10,711 nt of DNA from Paracoccaceae bacterium (GTDB lineage Bacteria; Pseudomonadota; Alphaproteobacteria; Rhodobacterales; Rhodobacteraceae): the NCBI GenBank assembly GCA_007131465.1, contig SLQN01000299.1:1-10711 (forward strand), in the 5' to 3' direction. A model generated the notes under the pieces. It searched no databases. It saw nothing but the letters and a program-made list of their open reading frames with translations, and had not been told where the DNA came from. A program made the translations under genes and the position numbers. This document shows positions 1 through 7,455 of this stretch, one piece after another. Position 1 is the stretch's first letter, and every line of letters begins with the position of its first letter.

Positions 1-100
1 CATCTTCTTGCCTGAATACCAATCGTGCGGATGGCTTGTGGATGAATTTCCGTGGAGTGCAAGTCCCCCGCAGCATAACGGGATGCGCTGCACGAAATCA

Positions 101-1432
101 TCAAGAACCAGCCGCCTTCGCCAGTGCCTTGCCCAGTGCCACGTCTATCTCCGCATGTGCGACCGATTCCTCAAGACTTTCCTTCGCCGATTGCACGAGG
201 CGATGCATCTGATCAACACAGGCAACGACCATAGCGCCGCGCGACGCGACCTCGGCAATATCCGCGAGAACGCGCAGCGCATGGATCGTGACGGTTCTGT
301 CAGTCGCGATTGACTGCCGCATCTGGTCGAAAGACCGGTCCAGCATGTCCTGAAAGCTGACGCGCCGGTAAAGCACCGGGTCCGACTTCCGCGCAGCTTG
401 CGCCGGGGGTCTGCGAGCGAATTCCACCAGCCCGGATTTCAGCCAGTTCAGACACAGGACAGCCGTGTGCGGGTCGTTGATGCCGGTCGAGAGCGCTCGG
501 CCCAGAACCTCGACAAGCTGATCGGAGAGGAACAGGACATCCTGCAGATCTGTCCTGTTGGTCCCTTGTGAATAACAGTGGAGCAGTTTTCCGGCAAATG
601 ATCCATCAGCGGATCCCAGCATGCCCGCACTCATGATGATCTCGCCCGTTACAAGAAAATCGCCCGGAGCGCGGTGCAGGGTGATCTGGGTCTTGTGGGC
701 GCGGGCGAGCGCCACAAGGCTTTCAAGATCGAATTGCTGAAGATAGCCCGCTGCATTCGCGAAAATGATCTCGTCGCCATCTCGCGGCGGGTTGCGCCAT
801 GCTTCAACATCTTGCTGCCCATCATCTGGACACGCGCTTTCCTTCTCCTGCATCTTGATGATGGCACTTTGCAGATTGTGGCCGATCTTCGCTGTCAGAT
901 TCATGATGTTAATGGATTCGGGGACATGGTGAATATAGGCGATCAGCGCGCCAACCGATGCCAATGTAAGCAGCATTGCGAAAAAGACCGAAGTCTGCGG
1001 GACAAACGGGTCTTCTGCGGTCCCGATACCCCCGTTTGCGCCTGTATGCACTGTGCTCAGAACCGTGATGCAATAGACAAACGTCGCGACGAAGATGCCA
1101 AGAACGATCTGGTTCTCCTTGTCGCCCATGAAATTGCTGATCAGCCTCGGCCCGTAGTTACCGCTGGCAAAGGACACAGCCACAATCGTCACGGAAAACG
1201 CGACACCCGCAACCCCCAGCGTCGCCCCCGCCATTGTCGTCAGGATGGCGCGCGCACCATCGACATCGGTCGGGCGCAGAAACCCCACCGCTTGGATCCA
1301 GCCCGGACCAAGCAGGATATCGAGATAGGGCAGGACAAACCCCAGCACGACAGCCAGAAGCGTCATCATGCTGGGCCAGAACCAATAGTTTTCCCGGAGA
1401 TTGACAAGCTGGCGAAAGACAAGGTTATGCAT
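101..1432 (-). CDS. DUF2254 family predicted membrane protein (443 aa)
   Basis: Predicted inner-membrane protein of unknown biochemical role, assigned from its overall architecture to the DUF2254 family. The first 170 residues carry four hydrophobic segments, roughly residues 18-38, 64-86, 107-127 and 148-168. Segment 2 is the glycine/alanine-rich stretch ending in SFASGNYGPRLI, which resembles the conserved core of the family. The remaining 270 residues are a soluble, probably cytoplasmic domain; it contains GRALSTGINDPHTA, another typical family stretch. Length is normal for the family and the gene looks intact. The start at 1432 is the first ATG in frame and gives the usual short basic N-terminus before the first membrane helix, but the Shine-Dalgarno match (GGTCAAAGA) is weak. 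It lies 86 nt after the catalase stop on the same strand with no convincing terminator between, so it may be the last gene of the stress cluster. About 10 nt past its stop there is an imperfect hairpin (70-91) without a T-run. Confidence 0.85.
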   Translation of the reverse strand: MHNLVFRQLVNLRENYWFWPSMMTLLAVVLGFVLPYLDILLGPGWIQAVGFLRPTDVDGARAILTTMAGATLGVAGVAFSVTIVAVSFASGNYGPRLISNFMGDKENQIVLGIFVATFVYCITVLSTVHTGANGGIGTAEDPFVPQTSVFFAMLLTLASVGALIAYIHHVPESINIMNLTAKIGHNLQSAIIKMQEKESACPDDGQQDVEAWRNPPRDGDEIIFANAAGYLQQFDLESLVALARAHKTQITLHRAPGDFLVTGEIIMSAGMLGSADGSFAGKLLHCYSQGTNRTDLQDVLFLSDQLVEVLGRALSTGINDPHTAVLCLNWLKSGLVEFARRPPAQAARKSDPVLYRRVSFQDMLDRSFDQMRQSIATDRTVTIHALRVLADIAEVASRGAMVVACVDQMHRLVQSAKESLEESVAHAEIDVALGKALAKAAGS

Positions 1433-1518
1433 TCTTTGACCCAGACCAGCGACCGCAAGATCGGCTTTGTTCGGGGGGATGGGCGTGGGACATTATCTGC
1501 ATTTCCTGCCCTTGCAGT

Positions 1519-3612
1519 TCAGGCCATGAGCGCCGCTTCGCGCTCCCAGAACCTGAGCCCCCGGCAGGCCGTGACGAAAGCCTTTGCGGAGGCAGGATCG
1601 TTCAGCGCATGCATGCCGCCATCCGGCGACCCGTCCAGACCGCAGGCCGCAATCAGATCCGTGGCGCCATGCGTCGCGCCGATATGTTTGCAATGCGCAT
1701 GGGCATCGCGCAGAAAATCAACGGCGGCGGGGCATTTGGCAAGGCTTTCAGTCCCCGGCAGGATTGCCACGGCGTCGAACAGGACAGAGGGCGCGCCGCC
1801 AAGCTGGTCGGTCACCGGGTGCAGGTTGTCATTGCTGCACATCGCCCCGCCGATCCGGGGCGCGATGATCCGCACCACCCCGCCTTCGGCTTCCACAGCG
1901 GATTTCAGCGCCATCAGCATGCCACCATCAAACCCGTCGCTGATCAGCACACCCAGTATCCGGCCCTTGAAGCTGTCGGGCGGGGGGGACTGGATGCTGA
2001 GTGCGCTGGAGGGTTTCAGGTCCGTTTGTGTTGGCATTGCTGCGGGGGGCGGTTTCGGCATCTCCAGAATGCCCAGCCTGTCGGCGGCATCCTGCGCCAG
2101 AAGCGCGTCGATATGTGTCAGATGCCCGACCATGCGTTCGCGGATTGCCGGCTCTTCGCACTTCGACAATTCGAAGACCAGCGCGGCAAGGATATGGCCC
2201 TGCTCGGACGCGGTCTGGCTGATATAGAACTGCCGCGCCTGACTGTAATGATCGGCGAAGCTTTCCGGCCGCAGCCGCACTTTCTCGCCCGTGACTGGCT
2301 GGCGGTAGCTGACATAGCCCTCCAGCGGGTGCGCGCGCGGTCCGATCCCCCAGCCATTGGGTTCATAATTCACGCGGCCCTTGCGCGCGTCGGACTGCAT
2401 ATGCCCGTCCTGCTGATAGTTGCTGACCGGGCAGCCCTTGGGCGCATTGACCGGCAGCTTGGTGAAATTCGGTCCGCCAAGCCTTTTCAGCTGCGTGTCG
2501 AGATAGGAGAAGTTGCGCCCCTGCAACAGCGGGTCATCGCTGAAATCGATGCCGGGAATGACATTGGCCGTGCAGAAGGCCACTTGCTCTGTCTCGGCAA
2601 AGAAATTGTCCACGGCGCGGTCCAGCCGCAATGTGCCGATCAGGTCGACCGGGCAGTCTTCCTCGGGGATGATCTTGGTCGGGTCCAGCACGTCAAAGGC
2701 AAAGCCATCGGCGAAGTCCTGATCGAACATCTGCACGCCCAGATCCCATTGCGGGAAATCACCCCGGTCTATGGCGTCCCACAGATCGCGTCGGTGGCGG
2801 TCGGGGTCGGCCCCGTTGCTTTTGACCGCCTCATCCCAGACCACCGATTGCAGGCCCATGCGCGGCTTCCAGTGGAACTTGACGAAGGTGGATTTCCCCT
2901 CGGCATTCACAAACCGGAAGGTATGCACTCCGAAGCCTTCCATCGTGGTGAAGGAGCGCGGGATCGTGCGGTCGGACATCTGCCACATGACCATATGCAT
3001 CGCTTCCGGGGTCAGCGAGATGAAGTCCCAGAAATTGTCATGCGCCGATTGCGCCTGCGGAAACCCCCGGTCGGGGGCGGGTTTCAGGGCATGGACCAGA
3101 TCGGGGAACTTGATCGCGTCCTGAATGAAGAAGACCGGGATGTTATTGCCCACGATATCCCAGTTGCCCTCGTCCGTGTAGAACTTGACCGAGAAACCGC
3201 GCACATCGCGCGCCAGATCGGGCGAGCCCTTGCTGCCCGCGACAGTCGAGAAGCGCACGAACACCTCGGTTTCCTTGCCTTCACTGGCGAAGGGCGCGGC
3301 GCGCGTCACATCGCCCAGTGCGCGGGTGCAGGTGAAAGTCCCATGCGCGCCATAGCCGCGCGCATGGACGACGCGTTCGGGGATGCGTTCATGGTCGAAA
3401 TGGAAGATTTTCTCGCGCATCGCGAAATCTTCCATCAGGGTCGGGCCGGGTGCGCCCGCGCGCAGCGAGTTCTGGTTATCGGCAATCACCACACCCTGCG
3501 CGGTGGTCAGGCGTTCGCCGTCATCGCGCGCTTGCTGATGCACTTCGCCCCCCGCACCGGTCTCGGAGATCAGGGCATCGAAGTCGGCGGTCTGCTTGGT
3601 CGGGTCGGCCAT
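1519..3612 (-). CDS. katE: Large-subunit (clade 2, HPII-type) monofunctional haem catalase with C-terminal DJ-1/PfpI-like domain (697 aa)
   Basis: Catalyses dismutation of H2O2 to water and O2, expected in the cytoplasm as a haem-containing tetramer. Catalytic residues are clear when numbered from the ATG at 3612: distal His83 in [11 protein letters not shown], Asn156 in VGNNIPVFF and proximal haem ligand Tyr370 in [10 protein letters not shown]. The His-Asn and Asn-Tyr spacings (73 and 214) equal those of E. coli KatE (His128, Asn201, Tyr415). A linker rich in Pro and Ser near residues 520-548 leads to a C-terminal domain (about 551-690, starting [13 protein letters not shown]) of the type that marks large-subunit catalases. 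Length is slightly under the E. coli protein (753 aa) because the N-terminal arm is shorter. An ORF extends to an ATG at 3699 overlapping the upstream stop, but 3612 is preferred: AAAGGA lies about 8 nt upstream and MADPTKQ is a plausible N-terminus. It follows the DUF3618 gene by 86 nt and probably shares its transcript. Cys347 occupies the position 23 residues before the haem tyrosine. Confidence 0.96.
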   Translation of the reverse strand: MADPTKQTADFDALISETGAGGEVHQQARDDGERLTTAQGVVIADNQNSLRAGAPGPTLMEDFAMREKIFHFDHERIPERVVHARGYGAHGTFTCTRALGDVTRAAPFASEGKETEVFVRFSTVAGSKGSPDLARDVRGFSVKFYTDEGNWDIVGNNIPVFFIQDAIKFPDLVHALKPAPDRGFPQAQSAHDNFWDFISLTPEAMHMVMWQMSDRTIPRSFTTMEGFGVHTFRFVNAEGKSTFVKFHWKPRMGLQSVVWDEAVKSNGADPDRHRRDLWDAIDRGDFPQWDLGVQMFDQDFADGFAFDVLDPTKIIPEEDCPVDLIGTLRLDRAVDNFFAETEQVAFCTANVIPGIDFSDDPLLQGRNFSYLDTQLKRLGGPNFTKLPVNAPKGCPVSNYQQDGHMQSDARKGRVNYEPNGWGIGPRAHPLEGYVSYRQPVTGEKVRLRPESFADHYSQARQFYISQTASEQGHILAALVFELSKCEEPAIRERMVGHLTHIDALLAQDAADRLGILEMPKPPPAAMPTQTDLKPSSALSIQSPPPDSFKGRILGVLISDGFDGGMLMALKSAVEAEGGVVRIIAPRIGGAMCSNDNLHPVTDQLGGAPSVLFDAVAILPGTESLAKCPAAVDFLRDAHAHCKHIGATHGATDLIAACGLDGSPDGGMHALNDPASAKAFVTACRGLRFWEREAALMA

Positions 3613-3667
3613 GGGGGGCATCCTTTGGGAAAACACTGGCATCAGCCTGGATATCAGGAAGGACGGC

Positions 3668-3689
3668 TCCGGACGCGCGCGCGCCCGGA
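3668..3689 (-). other. Strong GC-rich hairpin between DUF3618 gene and katE
   Basis: A 22-nt inverted repeat begins 9 nt after the DUF3618 stop on the minus strand. Arms TCCGG and CCGGA enclose an alternating GC core, so the RNA can form a stem of about 9 pairs (one G-U) closed by a GCGC tetraloop. No T-run follows (the next bases read GCCGTCC), so it does not look like an ordinary intrinsic terminator. It could protect the 3' end of an upstream mRNA segment, slow polymerase, or tune expression between the membrane-protein genes and the catalase. The alternating purine-pyrimidine core is also a sequence type prone to Z-DNA. Function is inferred only. Confidence 0.45.
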
Positions 3690-3698
3690 CCTTGCGCA

Positions 3699-4697
3699 TC
3701 AGACGTTGCTGCGGTCCGATCCATTGTTGTCGTAGGTTTCCTTCGCGTTGCCATAGACCCGTTTCGCAGCATCTGACGCGCGGTCGGCAACGACTTCACC
3801 GACATTCCTTGCATCGGGCATCGCGTCTCTGGCTTCGGCTTTCAGGTCGGATGCGGCATCGTCGAATTCGTCCTTCACATCACCGGCCACGCCCTTGAGG
3901 GCCGCCATCGCCCGGTCGCGCTCTTCGCGGTAGACGGCCTGCGCATCCCTGAAAAGCTGGTCGCTATGCGCGCCCATCGTGTCGTCTTCGAGCCTGCTAT
4001 GCGGGAGCATGCTGCCAACCGCGGCCCCGAAAGCCACGGCCAGCGCGCCCACGACCAGCGGCTGATCCCTGAACAGATCCCTGGCAGCCCCGGCACCCCG
4101 ATGCATGGCGGCTTCCGACGCGTCGCGGGCGTCATGGGCTGCACGCCGCGCCGCCATCACGCGGGTTTTCGCCGCATCAGACAAATCTTCCAGCCCATGC
4201 GACAGCCAATCCGACACGTCAGACGCAGTGTCGCTTATGCTGCTAGCGGTGTCATCAGCAACGTGCTTCGCGCGGTCCATCATGCCGCCTGCACCATTTC
4301 CCATGGCCCCGCTTTGGCCCGAGCCATAGCCCTGCCGATTGCGCCGCGCCGAACCGAACCATGCCCCTTCATCATCGGACATGGCCTGGCCAATATTGCG
4401 GCGGCTGCTGCCGTAACGCGGAGTCGCCCGGCTTTCAGGGGTATTGCGGTTGGCCCCGAGGACAAGCCATGCCAGCCCAGCGCCCACCATGACCATGGCG
4501 GCGGGGTTGCGCCCCACGGTCCGGCGCATGGTGTCGCCAAAGTCATTGCCGATATCACGGATCATATGTCCAAGATCGTCCGTGATCGCATCGACCGAGA
4601 ACTTCTTTTGCAGCTCATCAATCGTGCTGCTCATCTGCGAGCGTTCATGGGAGATATCGCGTTCGATCTCGTCGACGGTGCGGGTATCATGTGTCAT
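3699..4697 (-). CDS. DUF3618 domain-containing membrane-associated helical protein (332 aa)
   Basis: Role unknown. Related proteins in alphaproteobacteria sit beside YqjE-like 'holin family' genes and are often linked to stress survival, but no activity is known to me. The N-terminus ([26 protein letters not shown]) is the typical DUF3618 helical stretch, ending in a short hydrophobic segment at residues 65-81 ([18 protein letters not shown]). A Gly/Ser/Arg-rich low-complexity stretch follows at about 83-140. Then come long Ala/Asp-rich amphipathic helices, a second hydrophobic segment at 213-231 ([20 protein letters not shown]), the [12 protein letters not shown] motif often seen after that segment, and another charged helical tail. 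The start at 4697 is preferred over the ATG at 4736 because AAGGA lies about 8 nt upstream and the protein then begins just before the DUF3618 domain. The start overlaps the upstream holin-like gene by 11 nt, implying translational coupling. Confidence 0.82.
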   Translation of the reverse strand: MTHDTRTVDEIERDISHERSQMSSTIDELQKKFSVDAITDDLGHMIRDIGNDFGDTMRRTVGRNPAAMVMVGAGLAWLVLGANRNTPESRATPRYGSSRRNIGQAMSDDEGAWFGSARRNRQGYGSGQSGAMGNGAGGMMDRAKHVADDTASSISDTASDVSDWLSHGLEDLSDAAKTRVMAARRAAHDARDASEAAMHRGAGAARDLFRDQPLVVGALAVAFGAAVGSMLPHSRLEDDTMGAHSDQLFRDAQAVYREERDRAMAALKGVAGDVKDEFDDAASDLKAEARDAMPDARNVGEVVADRASDAAKRVYGNAKETYDNNGSDRSNV

Positions 4698-5091
4698 TGA
4701 GTGAGTCCTTGATGGCTGATGCATCCCGCTTGACATTCTGCGCGGAACGGGTCGGCATGAAGCTGACCTTTTGAAGGGCGGATTTGGCTGAACTGAAGAC
4801 AGCGAAGGCGATCACAAGCAGGGCAAGGCCAACCACAAGGGATGCCCAATGCGGTTCCAGTCCCGCCTCGGTCACGAACACGACAAGCGCCGCAGCCAGC
4901 ACGTTGAGACCGACGATCGCCAGCACGAGCGCGAGGCCCATGACGGCCAGCGAAGCCTTGAGCTTGTCCAGGCTCTCGGAGACTTCTGCACGCGCAAGAT
5001 CTACCTCGCCGCGCATCAGGCTGCTGACATGTCCAATGATGTCAGACATCATTTCGCGCGCCGATCTGGGGGGGTCCTCCGCAGCACTCAT
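4687..5091 (-). CDS. Phage holin family / YqjE-like two-TM membrane protein (134 aa)
   Basis: Small inner-membrane protein matching the layout of the 'phage holin family' that includes E. coli YqjE. Despite the name there is no phage context, so lysis is not implied. An amphipathic N-terminal helix (residues 10-45, with MMSDIIGHVSSLMRGEVDLARAEV, typical of the family) precedes two membrane segments at about 47-75 and 82-101 and a basic C-terminal tail. Its ATG overlaps the stop of the preceding gene as ATGA (5088-5091), and its own stop lies inside the start of the DUF3618 gene (11-nt overlap), so the three genes are almost certainly co-translated. There is no good independent Shine-Dalgarno sequence, in keeping with coupled translation. 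The arrangement recalls the E. coli yqjD-yqjE-yqjK operon, with a helical single-TM protein upstream. Function unknown. Confidence 0.85.
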   Translation of the reverse strand: MSAAEDPPRSAREMMSDIIGHVSSLMRGEVDLARAEVSESLDKLKASLAVMGLALVLAIVGLNVLAAALVVFVTEAGLEPHWASLVVGLALLVIAFAVFSSAKSALQKVSFMPTRSAQNVKRDASAIKDSLNDT

Positions 5092-5609
5092 GGGGTGGTG
5101 ACCACGGGTTGCGTGTTCGGGTTGCCTTCGGAGACAAAGTCGCTGTGCTGTGCCGTTTTGCGTTCGTATTCCTGCGATTCCGGGCTGTGCGTATGTCCGC
5201 CGGACGCCTTCGCATAGCGGCTGGCCGCGAAGCCCAGCAGCGCAGCCCCGCCCAGAAACAGCACCGGGTTCCGGCGGCCGGTGCGGCTGATCATCGCCAC
5301 GATCTCGCCCAGGTCCTTGTCACGGATCGAATCCGAAGCGTCGGCAATTGTATTGGCGATCTGCGCAAGGGTACGTTCCTGCGCGGACCCGGTGCGCAAT
5401 TCCTCTGAGGCGCGGCGCAGCGCCGAGGCCACGTCGTTGACCTCATCGGCAACATCGGATTTGGCATCATCCGCCATCGTCTGCGCCTGTTTCTTTGCCT
5501 CGTCATATTTGTGCGACGCAGCGGCCCGGAAGTCTGACGCCAGACTGCCAACTGTCGAGGCCGCCTCATCCATGGGTTTCGAGGTTTTCGTCATCTGGTC
5601 ATCGTTCAT
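5088..5609 (-). CDS. Single-TM helical membrane protein, YqjD/DUF883-like architecture (173 aa)
   Basis: First gene of the minus-strand stress cluster; function not known. Residues 10-105 are Ala/Asp/Lys/Glu-rich and predicted to form long amphipathic or coiled-coil helices (KYDEAKKQAQTMADDAK, VASALRRASEELR). A single hydrophobic segment follows at about 114-132 (NPVLFLGGAALLGFAASRY), preceded by the basic RTGRR, and then a hydrophilic tail ends the protein. This layout is that of the YqjD/ElaB/DUF883 group, inner-membrane proteins that in E. coli are stationary-phase induced and ribosome-associated. It also resembles proteins annotated 'nutrient deprivation-induced' in alphaproteobacteria. 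The similarity is in layout and gene order; I cannot confirm homology. The start at 5609 is supported by AAAGG about 8 nt upstream; the internal ATG at 5594 has none. It is followed by a 4-nt ATGA overlap with the holin-like gene. A degenerate sigma EcfG-like promoter lies about 100 nt upstream. Confidence 0.75.
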   Translation of the reverse strand: MNDDQMTKTSKPMDEAASTVGSLASDFRAAASHKYDEAKKQAQTMADDAKSDVADEVNDVASALRRASEELRTGSAQERTLAQIANTIADASDSIRDKDLGEIVAMISRTGRRNPVLFLGGAALLGFAASRYAKASGGHTHSPESQEYERKTAQHSDFVSEGNPNTQPVVTTP

Positions 5610-5707
5610 AGGATTTGCCTTTCAGGCGAGAGGGCGCGCGCTACCTGCGCAGGAGGGTGATCAGGACGCGCAGGCATTGCGGCAAGCGCCGTAAACTCTG
5701 CCTGAAC

Positions 5708-5732
5708 AACACCTGCCTTGCGCAGGCGTTCC
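5708..5732 (-). promoter_or_regulatory. Candidate sigma EcfG-like promoter for the minus-strand stress cluster (one mismatch)
   Basis: Read on the minus strand, GGAAC (5732-5728) is followed after 16 nt by TGTT (5711-5708). The alphaproteobacterial general-stress consensus is GGAAC-N16/17-CGTT, so the -35 matches fully and the -10 has one mismatch. It would give a leader of about 90 nt before the ATG at 5609. The spacer holds an inverted repeat (CCTGC-N5-GCAGG, 5712-5726) that could bind a regulator or be chance in a GC-rich region. The content of the downstream genes (KatE, DUF3618, YqjE-like) fits general-stress control. Confidence 0.45.
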
Positions 5733-5833
5733 AATATTCACCCTGCACGAGATTGCGAGCGGCAAAGATCCCCTGGTCGCTGTGAAACAGCGTGATCGCG
5801 CCTGCGCGATACCCCCTTCCGACAGCATGGCGT

Positions 5834-5858
5834 GGAACTAGACCGGCCGGACAGCGTT
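5834..5858 (+). promoter_or_regulatory. Sigma EcfG (general stress response) promoter, perfect consensus
   Basis: GGAAC at 5834-5838 and CGTT at 5855-5858 are separated by exactly 16 nt, a full match to the known GGAAC-N16/17-CGTT consensus of the alphaproteobacterial general stress sigma factor EcfG. It is in a non-coding gap, points toward the cytochrome/flavoenzyme operon, and would place the transcription start near 5865, about 40 nt before the ATG at 5905. The spacer contains the 8-bp palindrome CCGGCCGG (5843-5850). Being intergenic and correctly oriented makes a chance match unlikely, though use has not been shown. Confidence 0.75.
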
Positions 5859-5904
5859 TAGCACTTGGCAATGATCTGAGGGGATGCGGCAGGTGAATGA
5901 AGAC

Positions 5905-7455
5905 ATGCATGGGCTTGAAGCGCCAGACCCGAACGCGCACGACCCGTTTGCGGGCAGGCCCTTTTGCAGCCTGCCACCGCTGTCGGCCAACGGCTTGGCC
6001 TATCGCCATGCCAACCACAAGACTATGCCCGTATCCCCGGAGGCGCTTCTTTGCGCTGGCGTGACCGCGCTGGGGGCCCTGTGTCTGGCCAGTGCGGGGC
6101 TGGCCGAGACCCGGGAGGAGCACACCGCGCGCGGCGAATATGTCGCGCGGGCCGCTGGCTGCATGTCGTGCCATAGCGAGGATCTGGCAGGCGGCTATCA
6201 GGTCGAAACGCCCATGGGCACGATTGTTGCCAGCAATATCAGCCCGTCACGGGATCATGGCATTGGCGGCTATGACCGGGACGATCTCGCCCGCGTGTTG
6301 CGCGACGGCGTCAGCCCCGACCGGAGGCTCTATCCGGCCATGCCCTATGCATCCTTTCGTGGGATGAGCGATGCCGATATCGATGTGCTGTTTGTCTGGC
6401 TGATGGATCAGGAACCTGTCGAAGAGGACACCGAGGAGCAGACTGACCTGCCCTTTCCCTTCAACATCCGTACCGGTGTGATGGCGTGGAACTGGCTCTA
6501 TCTGGACGACCTTGAAAGGCCGGTTTTCGATGACCCGGTCCTGAGCCGCGGCGCCTATCTGGTCGATCATCTGGGCCATTGCGGCGAATGCCATACCCCG
6601 CGAAACGACCTGTTCGCCGTGCAAAACGACCTGTATCTGGCAGGCGAGGTAATCGACGGCTGGCTGGCCCCGAACCTGACATCCGACCCTGTCAGCGGGC
6701 TTGGCGCATGGGCCACGCAGGACATCGTGGAGTATCTGCGCATGGGGACGGCGGCCAACATCATTCAGGCCGCAGGGCCAATGGCAGAGTTCGTGCAGCA
6801 CGCGACCAGCCATCTGGACGAGGAAGACCTAGTCGCAATCGCGTCCTATCTGAAAACCATCCCGGCGGTCGAAACGCGCGATCAGGATATCCCCCTGCTG
6901 GTCCCGGAGGCCGAGCGCGACACGCCCCGGCACAGCTACAACCAGATCCGCGCAGAGATGACCGAGGCATTGGGGCGGACCGATCTGTCGGAGCCGGAGC
7001 ATCTGTATCTCGACCATTGCGCGGCCTGTCACGGTGTGACCGGCCAGGGCCAGCCGCAGGCGTTTTATCCACCGCTGGCCCAAAATGCCGCGCTCCGCCG
7101 CGAAGATACGCGCAATCTGCTGCTGGTGCTGGCGCAGGGCGTGCCTGCGGGCAAGCTTTACCGCATGCCTGCGATGCCGGGTTTCTCAGATGAGTTGAGC
7201 CATGATCAGATCGCCACGCTGGCAAACTACACCCGCACGACCTTCGGCGGGCGCGAAAACAGCGCGCTGACAGGCGCGGATGTCGAGAGCGCCATCGCCC
7301 CCGCTGACGCAATGCCCGGCCCCTTGCGCACATTGCAGGTGGCGGCCTGGGTCGGGGCCATTGGCTTTATCGTGCTTGTGATGGGCGGGGGTCTGATCTG
7401 GTGGTGGCTGGCCCGGCGGCGGGGGCTGAAACGGAAATCGGGGATGCAAACATGA
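5905..7455 (+). CDS. Membrane-anchored triheme cytochrome c, alcohol/gluconate dehydrogenase cytochrome-subunit type (about 516 aa)
   Basis: Electron-transfer protein of the periplasm, anchored in the inner membrane by its C-terminus. Numbered from 5905, it has three haem c sites, CMSCH (86-90), CGECH (226-230) and CAACH (372-376). Likely axial methionines are Met146 (YPAMPYASF), Met293 (GPMAEFVQHAT) and Met421 or Met424 (RMPAMPGF). This order and these Met motifs are those of the cytochrome subunits of membrane alcohol, sorbitol and gluconate dehydrogenases, which pass electrons to ubiquinone. A TM helix at about 479-503 ends in a basic tail (RRRGLKRK), so the haem domains face the periplasm. 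The secretion signal is the hydrophobic stretch ending ALCLASAGLA. The start is uncertain. 5905 has AGGTGA about 8 nt upstream but gives a long pre-signal extension. ATG 6025 gives a compact signal without basic residues or a Shine-Dalgarno sequence. 5884 is the furthest possible. It overlaps the flavoenzyme gene by ATGA and is the first gene after the EcfG-type promoter. Confidence 0.88.
   Translation: MHGLEAPDPNAHDPFAGRPFCSLPPLSANGLAYRHANHKTMPVSPEALLCAGVTALGALCLASAGLAETREEHTARGEYVARAAGCMSCHSEDLAGGYQVETPMGTIVASNISPSRDHGIGGYDRDDLARVLRDGVSPDRRLYPAMPYASFRGMSDADIDVLFVWLMDQEPVEEDTEEQTDLPFPFNIRTGVMAWNWLYLDDLERPVFDDPVLSRGAYLVDHLGHCGECHTPRNDLFAVQNDLYLAGEVIDGWLAPNLTSDPVSGLGAWATQDIVEYLRMGTAANIIQAAGPMAEFVQHATSHLDEEDLVAIASYLKTIPAVETRDQDIPLLVPEAERDTPRHSYNQIRAEMTEALGRTDLSEPEHLYLDHCAACHGVTGQGQPQAFYPPLAQNAALRREDTRNLLLVLAQGVPAGKLYRMPAMPGFSDELSHDQIATLANYTRTTFGGRENSALTGADVESAIAPADAMPGPLRTLQVAAWVGAIGFIVLVMGGGLIWWWLARRRGLKRKSGMQT

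Noticed and set aside
70..91. Terminator for the left-hand gene
   Set aside because: The stem is interrupted by a two-base bulge and there is no T-run, so it is mentioned only within the gene entry.
8..313. Plus-strand small open frame at the left edge
   Set aside because: It overlaps the coding 3' end of the DUF2254 gene in antisense and has no recognisable features or ribosome site.
674..2227. Long plus-strand open frame (517 codons) opposite the DUF2254 and catalase genes
   Set aside because: It runs antisense across two clearly identified genes and a gap, its protein has no recognisable domain and is low-complexity Arg/Ala-rich. Long antisense frames are expected in GC-rich genes.
1609..3735. 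Very long plus-strand open frame (708 codons) antisense to katE
   Set aside because: It mirrors the catalase codons exactly in register and contains no family motif, whereas the minus strand gives a full catalase with all catalytic residues.
4687..5091. Prophage or lysis cassette suggested by the 'holin family' protein
   Set aside because: No endolysin, spanin, integrase or other phage gene is nearby. The YqjE-like subgroup is chromosomal and the neighbours are stress genes.
5897..6064. Possible 55-codon upstream ORF (MKTCMGLKRQ...) in the cytochrome leader
   Set aside because: AGG lies only a few bases before its ATG, too close for good initiation, and composition does not separate it from chance. 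Kept only as part of the start-site question.
5641..6174. Minus-strand open frame (177 codons) covering the divergent control region
   Set aside because: It would cover the perfect EcfG-type promoter and part of the cytochrome gene. The protein is Arg-rich with no domain and no good ribosome site.
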